Source of the DNA: Phycisphaeraceae bacterium
GTDB taxonomy: Bacteria; Planctomycetota; Phycisphaerae; Phycisphaerales; Phycisphaeraceae
Assembly (NCBI GenBank): GCA_002704825.1
Contig: PAIY01000099.1
Span: 1 to 64,000 of the forward strand
Direction of reading: 5' to 3'
Length of the DNA: 64,000 nucleotides
Positions 53,915 to 63,908 of the stretch are shown here, piece after piece (positions within the stretch are counted from its first letter, which is position 1; each line of letters opens with the position of its first letter). The position numbers and the translations under genes were made by a program. Under the pieces are notes generated by a model, which saw only the letters and a program-made list of their open reading frames with translations, ran no database searches and was not told the DNA's origin.

Positions 53915-54769
53915 TTATTTCCTGCGATACATCGACGCACCGATGCGGGTGAACTGTTTGAGCTGTGGCCCCTGGATACTCTCTGCGTGGCCGATCATAA
54001 ACAGGCCACCGGGTTTGAGGAGTCGCAGAACCTGATCGATGATTTTGCTGCGAACATGATTGTCGAAATAAATCATCACATTACGGCAGAAAATGGCGTC
54101 CATCGGCCCCTTCATCGCATAGGGGGCTTCGGTCAAGTTCAAACGGGCAAAGGTGATCATGCGACGTAAATCAGGACTGACCTGTTGCATGCCTGTGGAT
54201 CGGTCGAGTTTGAAATAGCGATTGCGTTCCTCAACAGGAATCGGCTTGATGGCTTCGGTGGGATATTGGCCGACTTTGCAGATCGAAAGCATCTTGGTGG
54301 AGATGTCGGTTGCAAGAATTTTGGCATCGACTTCATTGTGACCAGCCAGGTTCAAGGCGCGTCGGATCACGATGGCCAAGGTGTAGGGTTCCTGGCCGGA
54401 TGAACTGGCTGCCGACCAGATACGCAGTCGTTTTTGGCCGGCGCGAACCCACTGATCGACCGCTTTCAGGAGTTCTTCAAAGTGATGCGGTTCACGGAAA
54501 AACGCGGTCACATTGGTTGAGACGACATTGATCAACTCAACCCATTCATCTTCCTGAGCCTCATTGACCAGAAAATCAAGGTAGTCGGCAAAGCTGCTGA
54601 GCGAAAGGTCTCGCAGACGTTTGCGGATACGGGCGCTGAGCATGGTCCGCTTGGTATCGCGTAAGGTGATGCCACAGCGATCATAGATCATGGAACGTAA
54701 CTTGTTGAACGTGGTCGTATCCATGGGACCACTGTCCTGTATCAAACCCAATCCCGCTTGTATTGCCAT
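53915..54769 (-). CDS. cheR: Chemotaxis protein methyltransferase CheR
   Basis: The 284-residue SAM-dependent methyltransferase methylates Glu residues of chemoreceptors. VSTNVTAFFREPHHF, WSAASSSGQEPYTLA (SAM loop), ILATDIS and RNVMIYFD are the CheR signatures. GGAG lies 8 nt before the ATG at 54769. It is the last gene of the che operon, 94 nt after the haem-type receptor gene. No CheB, CheA or CheY is in this operon. Confidence 0.93.
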   Translation of the reverse strand: MAIQAGLGLIQDSGPMDTTTFNKLRSMIYDRCGITLRDTKRTMLSARIRKRLRDLSLSSFADYLDFLVNEAQEDEWVELINVVSTNVTAFFREPHHFEELLKAVDQWVRAGQKRLRIWSAASSSGQEPYTLAIVIRRALNLAGHNEVDAKILATDISTKMLSICKVGQYPTEAIKPIPVEERNRYFKLDRSTGMQQVSPDLRRMITFARLNLTEAPYAMKGPMDAIFCRNVMIYFDNHVRSKIIDQVLRLLKPGGLFMIGHAESIQGPQLKQFTRIGASMYRRK

Positions 54770-54863
54770 CGTAAAAACTCCAGGTTATGGGAAACCGGCT
54801 GCGACCTTTTCAGATCACAGCCGGTTGGTTGATGAATGTTATTCAGCTTGATGCATGGTTGAT

Positions 54864-56597
54864 TTAGAACTCAGAGAAATCGTCATCGTCATCCAGCGGA
54901 ATCACCTGCTGAGCGTGTGCCTTGGCCGGTTGAGCTTGCTTACGCGGTGCCGGCTTGGACTGATGTGAAACAGCAGGCGTCTTCACCGGTTTGACTCTTG
55001 TTTTGGCACGATGATTACTGCTGCCTTCACCGAAGACGGTGGCGACCAATTCGTTGACCATGCAGTTCAGATCCTCTGCCTGGGCGCTGAGTTCCTGACT
55101 GGCGGCGGCGGACTCTTCACTGCTGGCCGCGTTGGCCTGAGTGACCTGGTCCATCTGTCCCACGGCCTTGGTGATCTGATCAATGCCATCGGCCTGCTCG
55201 GTACTGGCGGAGGAGACCTGATTGATCAGCTGGGTCACGCGTGAGACGGCATCGTCAATCTGTGAAAGTGACGCTTCGGCTTCTGAGGCCACATCCACAC
55301 CTTGATCGGCATTGCGACAGGCGTCTTCGATCAACTGGGCCGTTGACTTGGAGGCTTCGGCACTGCGTTGAGCAAGGCTGCGGACTTCTTCAGCAACCAC
55401 CGCGAATCCCTTGCCAGCTTCACCGGCGCGGGCGGCTTCGACAGCAGCGTTCAAGGCAAGCAGGTTGGTCTGGAAGGCGATCTCATCAATCGTCTTGAGA
55501 ATGCTCGCTGTCTGGTCGGACGAACTCTTGATCTTGCTGATCGTCTGAGTCAGACGTTGCATGGCTTCGTTACCCTTAACCGACACCTGTCGCGCTTCTT
55601 CTGCCATGGTGTTGGCTTCCTGAGCGTTTTGAGCATTCTGTCGGACGGTGGCATTCATCTGTTCCAGTGAAGCACTGGTTTCTTCAAGACTCGATGCCTG
55701 TTCCGAAGCACCTTCTGCCATGGCCTGGCTGGAGCCGGAGACCTGACCGGATGCCTGGGAAACCTGGTCTGCACCACTTTCCATGCGATCGATAATCCGA
55801 CGCAGGGGCAAGCCCAGGACGCGATGGGTCAAGCCGATCAAGCTGACCACAGCCAAAGTCAACAAACCAATCATCCAGATGGCACTGGACTTGGTGAAGC
55901 TTGCCACCTGATTGTCAACCAGCGACATGGGCATCGCCACTTCGAAAGCACCATGCATATCACCGACCTTCCAGCCTTCCATGGGAAATCCAAGTACGTC
56001 AAGGCCGTCCTGATCCGGATCGTACTTGCCACGCGGCTGACCATGGCAACTCATGCAGTCTTCGGTGAGTTTGATGGAACGAAAGTAGTGAAGTGTGTTG
56101 GTCTGCTCATCAATACGGTAAACGGCTTCGTCGCCACCCTTCTTGATCTGATCTTCAAGATCCTGGAGCAAGGTAGCGCGAAATGAGCCGGGCTGCGGTT
56201 CATTGGCTTTATTACGGGCCTCAAAAGCGAGCACCTTAAAGTCCAACCCTTCACGTTTGGCAGCTTTTTCGGCAGCCAACCAACCGGCGACAACCGGGAT
56301 GGACTGGAATGCATTGGTGGCCTTGTAGTCACCTTTGTTCTTGCGAACCGTTTGCATTTCTTCAACGATGGATTTGTTGTCGAAGAGATTGAGATTATTC
56401 ATCTTGGCAACGTGATTCTTGGTTTCATCAGCCACCGCGGTGAATGATGCAGCCCGGTCAGCCATGGCATGTGTGATGTTATCACGATACTTGCTGATGA
56501 ACACGTAATTGATGACGACTGCAACCAGCAGCATCAACACAATCACGGTCAAAACAATTTTTGAGGTGACACCCATCGATTTGAAAAGTTGAAGCAT
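54864..56597 (-). CDS. Methyl-accepting chemotaxis protein with c-type haem sensor domain
   Basis: The 577-residue receptor has TM1 (about residues 13-33), a periplasmic domain with a CxxCH haem motif (CMSCH, residues 181-185) in the Tll0287/DUF3365 style, TM2 (about 236-258) and a long cytoplasmic coiled coil. The tip [20 protein letters not shown] and the flanking methylation helices are typical. The C-terminus ends [11 protein letters not shown]. The haem suggests redox, O2 or NO sensing. It is 127 nt after the larger receptor gene. Confidence 0.9.
   Translation of the reverse strand: MLQLFKSMGVTSKIVLTVIVLMLLVAVVINYVFISKYRDNITHAMADRAASFTAVADETKNHVAKMNNLNLFDNKSIVEEMQTVRKNKGDYKATNAFQSIPVVAGWLAAEKAAKREGLDFKVLAFEARNKANEPQPGSFRATLLQDLEDQIKKGGDEAVYRIDEQTNTLHYFRSIKLTEDCMSCHGQPRGKYDPDQDGLDVLGFPMEGWKVGDMHGAFEVAMPMSLVDNQVASFTKSSAIWMIGLLTLAVVSLIGLTHRVLGLPLRRIIDRMESGADQVSQASGQVSGSSQAMAEGASEQASSLEETSASLEQMNATVRQNAQNAQEANTMAEEARQVSVKGNEAMQRLTQTISKIKSSSDQTASILKTIDEIAFQTNLLALNAAVEAARAGEAGKGFAVVAEEVRSLAQRSAEASKSTAQLIEDACRNADQGVDVASEAEASLSQIDDAVSRVTQLINQVSSASTEQADGIDQITKAVGQMDQVTQANAASSEESAAASQELSAQAEDLNCMVNELVATVFGEGSSNHRAKTRVKPVKTPAVSHQSKPAPRKQAQPAKAHAQQVIPLDDDDDFSEF
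55060..55730 (-). repeat. Near-identical signalling-domain DNA, copy 1
   Basis: The DNA coding for the receptor signalling domain here is nearly the same as 56930-57600 in the neighbouring receptor, with long runs identical even at third codon positions. This suggests recent duplication or gene conversion. Confidence 0.8.
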
Positions 56598-56724
56598 GAC
56601 TGAATCCTGTTCTATATGACTCGTTTATGTTTCAGAGTCCGGCGGTGTATTCAGACCGTCCACACGGTCATGTCTTGAAATGGGTCGTGTCACCTTTCGA
56701 TGACACGACCACAGGTTGTTATTT

Positions 56725-59412
56725 TCAGAAATCACTCATGTCATCATCGTCATCCAGCGGAATCACAGTGGATGCTTGAGACTTTGAGCTTGCATGTGAA
56801 GCTGCCACTTTTCTGGGCTTGGGTGCATGTGACTTGGTCACTTTGGCAGGTGTTGAACGCATGCTGCGATTGACCTTGCGCTGACCCATCACCATGCCTA
56901 CCAACTCATCGACCATGCTGTTGAGTTCTTCGGCCTGGGCACTGAGTTCTTCACTGGCTGCAGCGGACTCTTCACTGTTGGCAGCATTGGCCTGAGTGAC
57001 CTGGTCCATCTGACTCACAGCCTTGGTCACCTGATCAATGCCATCGGCCTGCTCGTTGCTGGCAGAGGAGACTTCGTTGATCAGTTCGGTCACCTTGGTC
57101 ACCGCTGCATCAATCTGGGTCAGTGACGCTTCGGCTTCTGAAGCCACGTCCACACCTTGATCGGCATTGCGACAGGCGTCTTCAATCAATTGAGCCGTTG
57201 ACTTGGATGCTTCGGCACTGCGTTGAGCAAGGCTGCGGACTTCTTCAGCGACCACCGCGAATCCCTTGCCAGCTTCACCTGCGCGGGCGGCTTCGACAGC
57301 AGCGTTCAAGGCAAGCAGGTTCGTCTGGAAGGCGATCTCATCAATTGTCTTGAGAATGCTTGCTGTCTGGTCGGAGGAATCCTTGATCTTGCTGATCGTC
57401 TGCGTCAGTCGCTTCATGGCTTCATTGCCCTTGACCGACATGCTGCGGGCTTCTTCAGCCATGCTGTTGGCAGACTGTGCGTTTTGAGCATTCTGACGGA
57501 CGGTGGCATTCATTTGTTCCAGTGAAGCACTGGTTTCTTCAAGACTCGATGCCTGTTCCGAAGCGCCTTCTGCCATGGATTGGCTGGAACTTGAAACCTG
57601 GTCAGATGCCTGCGAAACCTGCGAGGCACCGTTTTCCATACCATCAATAATGCGACGCAACGGACGGATGATGCCTGAGGCAATGAAGAAGGCCAGGACG
57701 CTGCCGATGATGATGGTGAGGATCGCACCCGTGGAAGTGAGCACACTGGAGGAATTGATCTGAGCAAGCATTTTTTCCTGTTGCCCTTCGCCAAGATGTT
57801 GACATTCATCAACAAAGTCCTTGACCGCTGTCACGAGACGCCCTTCGGACGTATACTTTTCGCCCATCAGTTCGCCCCACTGATCGACTGACTTCTGATA
57901 GTCAACCGCCAGTTTTTTCAGATCGTCAACGGTTTTCTTGTCACGGGGATCAAGGAGTTTTTCAACCAGTCCATCACAAAGCTCCAGAATCTTTGCCACG
58001 GATTCGTGGTTTTTATCCAGGTAAGCTGTATCCTGGTGCATCATAAAATTCATTTCATGGCGACGAGCGATACCCGCCTGAATGATCAGTTCGCCAGCCG
58101 TATCTGAAGTCCACTGTTTGCGCTGTTCATCTGCAAGCAAAGTCTTCTTCAGTTCAACCAATTCTTTTTGCTGCTCTGTTTGAAATGTGTCGCATTGGGC
58201 AAAGAAGACGTTGGCATGCTCGATCATCTTTGATTCGGTTTGACTCTTACTATCAAACAGCGATGCCCACTTCTTGAAAATCTGTTCGTATTGTTGCAGA
58301 TCGTCTGTCAATTCCCTGACACGTTCACGGTCGACTTCCTCTTTGAGAGAATTCAAGAGCTTCGTGCATTGGTTGTTAAGTTGTGCAACCGTCTGCAGAA
58401 GTTTCTTGTTGCTTGCCTCATCCTGCTTGACCATGTAATCCTTTTCAAGGATACGGCATTCCTTGGCCAATTGGATCATGGTTTCAGCCGTCTGCACCTG
58501 GGTTAGCTTGGTCTGAATCACCTGTTGTTGGACTTGTCCGGATTTGACCAGTTCGGTAATCTCAGATGCTTGTTCATGGGCCAGTTTTTCGCAAGTGTCC
58601 TGGAATTTATCGGCAATGGCATCAAGTTCTTTGCTCAATTTGTCCTGGGCACTGTCGTATTCCTGCCAGGTTCCAAGGCCCTGCTTGTATTGCATGGCAT
58701 GGTTCTTGAGTTCAGCGATCAGCTGCTGGTCCTTGGGGTCTTTCAGGGCGGCGATCAGTTGATCAGCAGCATCAGCAATCTGTTTAACGGTCTGATCATT
58801 CTGCTGAAGGTATTGTGCCTCTTTGGTCTGCATGTACTTGATGACTTCAACGCGGCAGGTCTTGGAAAGCGTGCGTAGTTCAGCAGCCAATTCCACCGTC
58901 AGGAGTTTGTCTTCCTGATCTTTGCGGGACTTGTCTTTTAACTGAGCCAATTCAGCTTTCTCTTCTGCTCCCAGTTCATCACATTCCGTGATGAAGTTCT
59001 GGGCCAGGGAGGCCATGCGATCTTCGGCCTGAGACTGTTGATTATCGAGTTGGACCCAATGCGCCAGAGCATCCTGATACTTCTTGGCTTGATCCTTGGC
59101 CTGCATGATGCCTGCGCGGTCCGTCGGATCCATGAATTTATCGTGTGTGATCTGGATCTGTTCGTGAATTTCCTTGAGCACCTTGGCGTTTTCATCCAGA
59201 TCCGATTGCTGCCCTTTACGCATGTAAAGCAGATTGAGAACACGGGCATCCTTGGCCATATTCACCAGTCGATTGGTATCACTGGCCTTGTCGGTGATCT
59301 GCTGAATTTTGTCGACAGCATTAAAGCCGATGTATCCCAGAATGCCGGTGAGGATCAGAACCACTGCAAAGCCTGACGCGATTTTCTTTCCTACAGTCAT
59401 TTTCCCAAACAT
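56725..59412 (-). CDS. Methyl-accepting chemotaxis protein with four tandem helical modules
   Basis: The 895-residue receptor has TM1 (about residues 12-31) and TM2 (about 562-582), with a ~530-residue ligand-side region made of four repeats of about 131 residues. Each has a (Y/F)M start (63, 193, 326, 456), a conserved Trp (119, 249, 382, 512) and a Cys exactly 25 residues later (144, 274, 407, 537). They look like HBM-type helical bundles in tandem. The cytoplasmic part has the [20 protein letters not shown] tip and ends [11 protein letters not shown]. It is 47 nt after cheW. Confidence 0.9.
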   Translation of the reverse strand: MFGKMTVGKKIASGFAVVLILTGILGYIGFNAVDKIQQITDKASDTNRLVNMAKDARVLNLLYMRKGQQSDLDENAKVLKEIHEQIQITHDKFMDPTDRAGIMQAKDQAKKYQDALAHWVQLDNQQSQAEDRMASLAQNFITECDELGAEEKAELAQLKDKSRKDQEDKLLTVELAAELRTLSKTCRVEVIKYMQTKEAQYLQQNDQTVKQIADAADQLIAALKDPKDQQLIAELKNHAMQYKQGLGTWQEYDSAQDKLSKELDAIADKFQDTCEKLAHEQASEITELVKSGQVQQQVIQTKLTQVQTAETMIQLAKECRILEKDYMVKQDEASNKKLLQTVAQLNNQCTKLLNSLKEEVDRERVRELTDDLQQYEQIFKKWASLFDSKSQTESKMIEHANVFFAQCDTFQTEQQKELVELKKTLLADEQRKQWTSDTAGELIIQAGIARRHEMNFMMHQDTAYLDKNHESVAKILELCDGLVEKLLDPRDKKTVDDLKKLAVDYQKSVDQWGELMGEKYTSEGRLVTAVKDFVDECQHLGEGQQEKMLAQINSSSVLTSTGAILTIIIGSVLAFFIASGIIRPLRRIIDGMENGASQVSQASDQVSSSSQSMAEGASEQASSLEETSASLEQMNATVRQNAQNAQSANSMAEEARSMSVKGNEAMKRLTQTISKIKDSSDQTASILKTIDEIAFQTNLLALNAAVEAARAGEAGKGFAVVAEEVRSLAQRSAEASKSTAQLIEDACRNADQGVDVASEAEASLTQIDAAVTKVTELINEVSSASNEQADGIDQVTKAVSQMDQVTQANAANSEESAAASEELSAQAEELNSMVDELVGMVMGQRKVNRSMRSTPAKVTKSHAPKPRKVAASHASSKSQASTVIPLDDDDDMSDF
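56930..57600 (-). repeat. Near-identical signalling-domain DNA, copy 2
   Basis: Partner of 55060-55730. The two copies lie in the same orientation about 1.9 kb apart, so unequal recombination could fuse or delete the receptors. Confidence 0.8.
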
Positions 59413-59459
59413 GATGATAGTTCCCTTAACGGAAGTGAATTGATTGTGTATCCCAAACG

Positions 59460-60002
59460 TTATGCTGCGACTGCAGGTGTGTTACCTGCATTATTCCCAG
59501 CCGTTTTGACGAGTTCATTTAAGTCCATTGCTGAAAGGACACGCTGAATGTCGAGTAACATGACCACGCGTTGACTGATCTTGGCCACACCGCAGATGTA
59601 GTTCATACTCATATCTGCACCGATGCTCGGCAGGTTGTCGATCTGGTCTTCCTGAATGTCAAGCACTTCGTCGACTTCATCAACCAGGATGCCGATCTGA
59701 ATGACCTGATCTTCGTAGTTCATCTCCACGACGATAATGCAGGTGACTTCGGTGTCTTTCTGTGCCTTCATGCCAAACTTCTGACGCAGATCGACCACTG
59801 GGATGATCCGGCCACGCAGGTTGATCACACCACGGACATACTCAGGCGTTCTGGGGACATGGGTGATGTCCATGAGTCCGATGATTTCACGGACCGCAAG
59901 CAGCGAGACACCGTACTGTTCCTGGCTCAGATGAAACGTCAGATACTTTCCGACCAGGTCACGAACATTGGTTTGAGTGATTGTTTTTTCCTGTTCCGAC
60001 AT
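59460..60002 (-). CDS. cheW: Chemotaxis coupling protein CheW
   Basis: The 180-residue protein has the CheW fold: [48 protein letters not shown] and a C-terminal region with [18 protein letters not shown]. It couples receptors to the CheA kinase. It is the first gene of the operon cheW-mcp-mcp-cheR. A tail of about 20 residues (Asn/Ala-rich) follows the fold. Confidence 0.93.
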   Translation of the reverse strand: MSEQEKTITQTNVRDLVGKYLTFHLSQEQYGVSLLAVREIIGLMDITHVPRTPEYVRGVINLRGRIIPVVDLRQKFGMKAQKDTEVTCIIVVEMNYEDQVIQIGILVDEVDEVLDIQEDQIDNLPSIGADMSMNYICGVAKISQRVVMLLDIQRVLSAMDLNELVKTAGNNAGNTPAVAA

Positions 60003-60372
60003 GTTGCCCTCCCTGTCAATGGGCTTGGCGTTTGACGCCTAATTGGGTTGAACTGAATCTGGACCGCTAACTGGTTGTTGTCATGACAAGACGACACAAG
60101 CCCCGCTCTGCACCCATGCAGCCGGGGTTGACTAATATCTATTTGAAACAGATCTCCAAGTGATTCTTAAAAAAATGCATTGGCACATGCCACCGGTCAA
60201 TCTCCGTAGAACAGAGACTGCTCCCAAAAGTGTCCATGCCCGGAACACCCGCCGGTGTAGTTCATCGGTTGTAAAGTGGAGTTACTTAATATTGTCGATC
60301 TTGTTTTTCAAGATTGAGATATCAGACGTTGATCATGACAAAAAAAATTTGGTTACAATACAGGTCAATGCC
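60003..60372. other. Intergenic region upstream of cheW and tRNA-Arg
   Basis: This 370-nt gap holds a stable two-tier hairpin at 60099-60129 (AGCCCCG/CGGGGTT outer and CTGCA/TGCAG inner stems), about 100 nt before the cheW ATG, probably in the che mRNA leader or promoter. No ORF of significance is present. The tRNA promoter lies at its right end. Confidence 0.5.
60329..60359 (+). promoter_or_regulatory. Promoter of tRNA-Arg
   Basis: A TACAAT -10 (60354-60359) lies 13 nt before the tRNA 5' end. A TTGATC -35-like hexamer (60329-60334) stands 19 nt upstream, a wider gap than usual, across an A-rich tract. Confidence 0.45.
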
Positions 60373-60446
60373 GCGCTCGTAGCTCAGTTGGATAGAGCAG
60401 CGCTTTCCTAAAGCGCAGGTCACAGGTTCGAACCCTGTCGGGCGTA
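60373..60446 (+). tRNA. tRNA-Arg (anticodon CCU)
   Basis: All cloverleaf parts fit: acceptor GCGCTCG with CGGGCGT (two G-T pairs), TA at 8-9, D stem GCTC/GAGC, anticodon stem GCGCT/AGCGC with loop TTCCTAA (anticodon CCT, Arg AGG), T stem ACAGG/CCTGT with TTCGAAC loop, and discriminator A. No CCA is encoded. It is a single gene. Confidence 0.95.
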
Positions 60447-60745
60447 TTATCCTTTTACTGGTTTTTACGTTGATACAATCTTCAATACGACCAACAGTCC
60501 AAGCCGCGTTTGTATCGGACATGATTGTTGAATCATGCGCGTTATGGTTCTGTCAAACTTGGGCAAGCGTCTTGTGCTGATCTTCATTCATTAGGCCGGC
60601 CAGGATGCACGAAACCGAGGGCATTCACCCAATTCTGCAAAACTTGAATGAATGTCCAGCTTGCCAGTTAATTGTTGGTTATCTGGATCAAGTTCATCCA
60701 CGATTTGGCCGATTCATGCATCATGGGTATGCCAGGGAGCTTTCA

Positions 60746-61195
60746 ATGAATGATAAACCGCTTGTTTTAATTGCAGATGACGATCCGGACATGATTAACC
60801 AGATGAAGCTGGTGTTTAAACCCGTGATGGATCAGGTTCAGTTGATCGTAGCAATCAACGGGTTGGAAGCTGTCAGAAAATGCAGCTCGGAAAAACCCAA
60901 TCTGCTTTTACTGGATCATGGCATGCCGGGTCTGGACGGTTTCACAGCATGTCAGATGATTCGGAATATGAATCCTGATCACGATATGGATATCTGGTTC
61001 ATTACCGGACTCGTGGCTGAAGATGACATGCCGTTGGCGATGGAAGTGGGCGCGGATTGCCTGATTCAAAAGCCGATCAACATCCCCCATCTACGTCACA
61101 TGCTCGTTACCCATCTTGGTCTGGAGATCCCCGAAGACGCATCCAGCGTGATTGATCTGACCGATGATGACGACGAAGCATCCGATGCAGCCTGA
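60746..61195 (+). CDS. Single-domain response regulator (CheY-like)
   Basis: The 149-residue receiver domain has the acidic pocket ADDDP (Asp11-13), the phospho-acceptor Asp57 in LLLLDHGMPGLDG, Thr88 and Lys109. There is no output domain; a tail with DLTDDDDEASDAA follows. GGGAG is 7 nt before ATG 60746; a frame opening at 60605 would add 47 residues without such a signal. Lying after the che operon and tRNA, it may serve the receptors or an unlinked kinase. The preceding gap (60447-60745) has no other gene. Confidence 0.88.
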   Translation: MNDKPLVLIADDDPDMINQMKLVFKPVMDQVQLIVAINGLEAVRKCSSEKPNLLLLDHGMPGLDGFTACQMIRNMNPDHDMDIWFITGLVAEDDMPLAMEVGADCLIQKPINIPHLRHMLVTHLGLEIPEDASSVIDLTDDDDEASDAA

Positions 61196-61350
61196 GTGAA
61201 AACATCACAGGTTTGTATTCCCAATCTTCAATCTGATCCCCATTGACACGAATCTGAGCGTTATGCTCATTGCACGTTATCCATAGGGCAGAGTAGCATA
61301 TGCGTTTTGCGATGGCTGGCGGATGTCGGCCTTTTTGTGGATGAGCATCG

Positions 61351-62589
61351 TTGTCGAACCTGAGTGAAAAACCCAATCAACGTCGCTGGCGGGAGATGAT
61401 TTTCCTGGCCATGCTTGCGGCATGCCCCCCGCTTTCGACGGACATGTACCTGCCGGCCATCCCCACGATTGCTGAGTCTTGGCAAGTTGCGTTGAGTACG
61501 GTGAACCTGTCACTGGTGCTGTGGTTTGTCGGGTTTAGCATTGCGTTGCTGATCAGTGGGCCGTTATCGGACCGACATGGTCGCAAGCCCGTGTTAATGG
61601 GTGGGCTGGTGCTCTTTACCCTGGCATCATTGGGTAGTGCAGTGAGTTTGAATGTGACCATGCTCATTACCTGTCGCATCCTCCAGGGGATTGGTGCAGG
61701 CGGGCCGTCTGCGATGTGTCTTGCGATTTGCCGGGATCGGTATGAAGGTCTTGAACGCAAGAAGGTGCTGGCGACGGTGAGTGTGTTACTGACCTTGGCC
61801 CCCATGCTCTCGCCCTCCATCGGTACGTTGATGCTCAGCCAATTCCAATGGCAAGCCATCTTCATTCTCCAGGCCGGCTTTGGTGTGCTACTCATTATTC
61901 TGAGTCTGTTTCAACATGAATCGGCGGCGCAGCTCATCGACACCCCCCTGCTCAAACTGATGGGACGGTATGGCAAACTCACCAGCAATCGCAACTACAT
62001 CCGAAGCACCATCGCTTTGGGCATACTCATCGGTCCGTATCTTGGCTACGTTGCGATCGCACCGATTGTCTATATCAAACTGTATGGACTTTCCGAAGGC
62101 TGGTTCAGCTTCTTCTTTGCCTTCAATGCGATCCTGTACATGATCGGTGCCATGTGCAGCACGCGCATCAGCCATCATGTTGGCGATCACCGATTGCTTA
62201 CCGCCTGCATCCTCGGCACGGTTGTTGGTGGCATCGGCATCATCAGCGTCGGACACTTATCGCCATGGGCTTTTGCTCTGACAATGGGCCTGATTACCAG
62301 CTGTTTTGGGATGACCCGCCCCATCAGTCAGCACATCATTCTCGAACAGGTTCAAACCGATGTCGGGGCAGCGTCATCCATGCTTGTGTTCTTCCAGTTC
62401 ATCGTCGGAGCCATCTGCATGACGTTGGCAGGACTGGGGTGGCCGTCACCGATCAGCGCGTTCGGCATCATGGCGGTGAGTTTTGCAATCGTGGTCATCA
62501 TCCTGTGGCTGGCGATCAAAAAGCAACTGCTCAATCACGAAAACCTTGAACCGGAAAATCAGGAACCGCCGAAAATCGAGGCGTGTTAA
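61351..62589 (+). CDS. Bcr/CflA-type MFS drug exporter
   Basis: The 412-residue protein has 12 predicted membrane segments. CPPLSTDMYLPAIPTI at the first helix and GPLSDRHGRKPVLMGG in the 2-3 loop are strongly Bcr/CflA-like. The start is taken as TTG 61351, since no ATG in frame gives a full first helix; RBS is weak. The stop overlaps the stop of the convergent lipase-like gene by 4 nt (TTAA), so neither has room for a separate terminator. Confidence 0.88.
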   Translation: MSNLSEKPNQRRWREMIFLAMLAACPPLSTDMYLPAIPTIAESWQVALSTVNLSLVLWFVGFSIALLISGPLSDRHGRKPVLMGGLVLFTLASLGSAVSLNVTMLITCRILQGIGAGGPSAMCLAICRDRYEGLERKKVLATVSVLLTLAPMLSPSIGTLMLSQFQWQAIFILQAGFGVLLIILSLFQHESAAQLIDTPLLKLMGRYGKLTSNRNYIRSTIALGILIGPYLGYVAIAPIVYIKLYGLSEGWFSFFFAFNAILYMIGAMCSTRISHHVGDHRLLTACILGTVVGGIGIISVGHLSPWAFALTMGLITSCFGMTRPISQHIILEQVQTDVGAASSMLVFFQFIVGAICMTLAGLGWPSPISAFGIMAVSFAIVVIILWLAIKKQLLNHENLEPENQEPPKIEAC

Positions 62590-63908
62590 TCCTGCTTGAC
62601 TTGAGGTAGTTGATCCTTCAAACGATCCAGAATGATGGGGATAGAAGGCGGCTGTTTGGTTGTGCTGATCACGGGAATCGTCCGCAGCATTGAACGGTGA
62701 TTGGCTTGTACAACCACTTCATCGGAGACACCCTCCAGATGTGCCGACGCCATCGAAACACAGCCGTCCCCAATCCCATTGGTCAACTGCTCGATGGCTT
62801 TGCTGAACTTCTGATCATTCTGACCGCCGTTGAGTAAATCCGCACACTTGGTTTCAAAGTCGCGGACTTCATTCATATCAACGGGGCTGGCATTGCCAAT
62901 GATACAGGTGATGGTCAGACCTTGCGGATTGGGGCGTGCGTTGAGTGTGGTGAGAAATTCACTGTTGGGCAGCAGGTCAATTTTCGCTTCGCCTGCACCA
63001 TCGAACACCGCGCCGAACAACAGGCCATCTCCTGAAAAGGCGCGAACGATTTGATCGCGTATCTCGCCAACGAATTGGAAATGGGCAAGTGGGGAACCGT
63101 GATGCGGTGTGCCCACGGTGATCAGGCGATTGGCTTGCGGATAGCCGGTGTATTTCGTGTTGGTCAAAACTTCACGACTGACCAACCCACCCATGCTGTG
63201 AGCAACAAGACTCATGGATTTGATGCCGGTCGTGGGCAACTTGGCAAGATGCCCCGCAAAGAGATCCGCACTGTCGGTGATGGGTTGATCATTGGGATAA
63301 ACAAACACGAGAACGGTGTGTCCAGCCTGCTGCAAGGCGGGGATCAGTTCGTCCCAGATGTCCCCCGGTTCATCCAGACCATGCACCAGAATCACCACGC
63401 GATCCATTTGAAATTCATTGGGTAAGGGTGCTAACACGCCTTCAGGACGCAGTGACCAGAGGCCATTCTGGGCATAGGCCTGGCTTGCCAGATCAGGGAA
63501 CCAGTTTTCCATTTTCTCCCTGAATTCATGGCGAATCTGCTTGTTTTTCTGACGCATGGCAAGACGATCCACACGCATGACCAATAGCGCATCGGTCGTT
63601 TCAAACGACACCACACCATCAGTAAGTTCACCAAGTGTTTCAAGCTTGAGTTCACCAATCGGCCCGGTCACCGGGATCTTCATATCCGCGCAGCGACGAC
63701 GAACCATCTGGCTTTGAATGTCCAGCCAATCGAACAACTGGCCCAGCAGTTCACCGAGATTCACATCGCCTGAATCCAAAGGCAAACGCACTTCACTCAC
63801 CAATGGGTTGTCATTTTTCGACGAAGTCGTTTGCGCCACAACAGAAAACGTTGTGATGAACATCACACTAATGGTTAACCATATCGTGATGGCGTTAAAT
63901 TGTTGCAT
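62586..63908 (-). CDS. Secreted lipase-like alpha/beta hydrolase
   Basis: The 440-residue protein has a signal peptide (to about residue 27, SVVAQTTSS), then an N-terminal region of about 130 residues, then an alpha/beta-hydrolase fold. VHGLDEPGD forms the oxyanion loop, the nucleophile Ser238 lies in VAHSMGGLVS, and TVGTPHHGSPLA follows, as in bacterial triacylglycerol lipases and PGAP1-like proteins. The ATG at 63908 opens the signal peptide; an in-frame ATG at 63947 adds 13 residues. Substrate unknown. The 92 nt from 63909 to the window end are not recognised. Confidence 0.82.
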   Translation of the reverse strand: MQQFNAITIWLTISVMFITTFSVVAQTTSSKNDNPLVSEVRLPLDSGDVNLGELLGQLFDWLDIQSQMVRRRCADMKIPVTGPIGELKLETLGELTDGVVSFETTDALLVMRVDRLAMRQKNKQIRHEFREKMENWFPDLASQAYAQNGLWSLRPEGVLAPLPNEFQMDRVVILVHGLDEPGDIWDELIPALQQAGHTVLVFVYPNDQPITDSADLFAGHLAKLPTTGIKSMSLVAHSMGGLVSREVLTNTKYTGYPQANRLITVGTPHHGSPLAHFQFVGEIRDQIVRAFSGDGLLFGAVFDGAGEAKIDLLPNSEFLTTLNARPNPQGLTITCIIGNASPVDMNEVRDFETKCADLLNGGQNDQKFSKAIEQLTNGIGDGCVSMASAHLEGVSDEVVVQANHRSMLRTIPVISTTKQPPSIPIILDRLKDQLPQVKQD

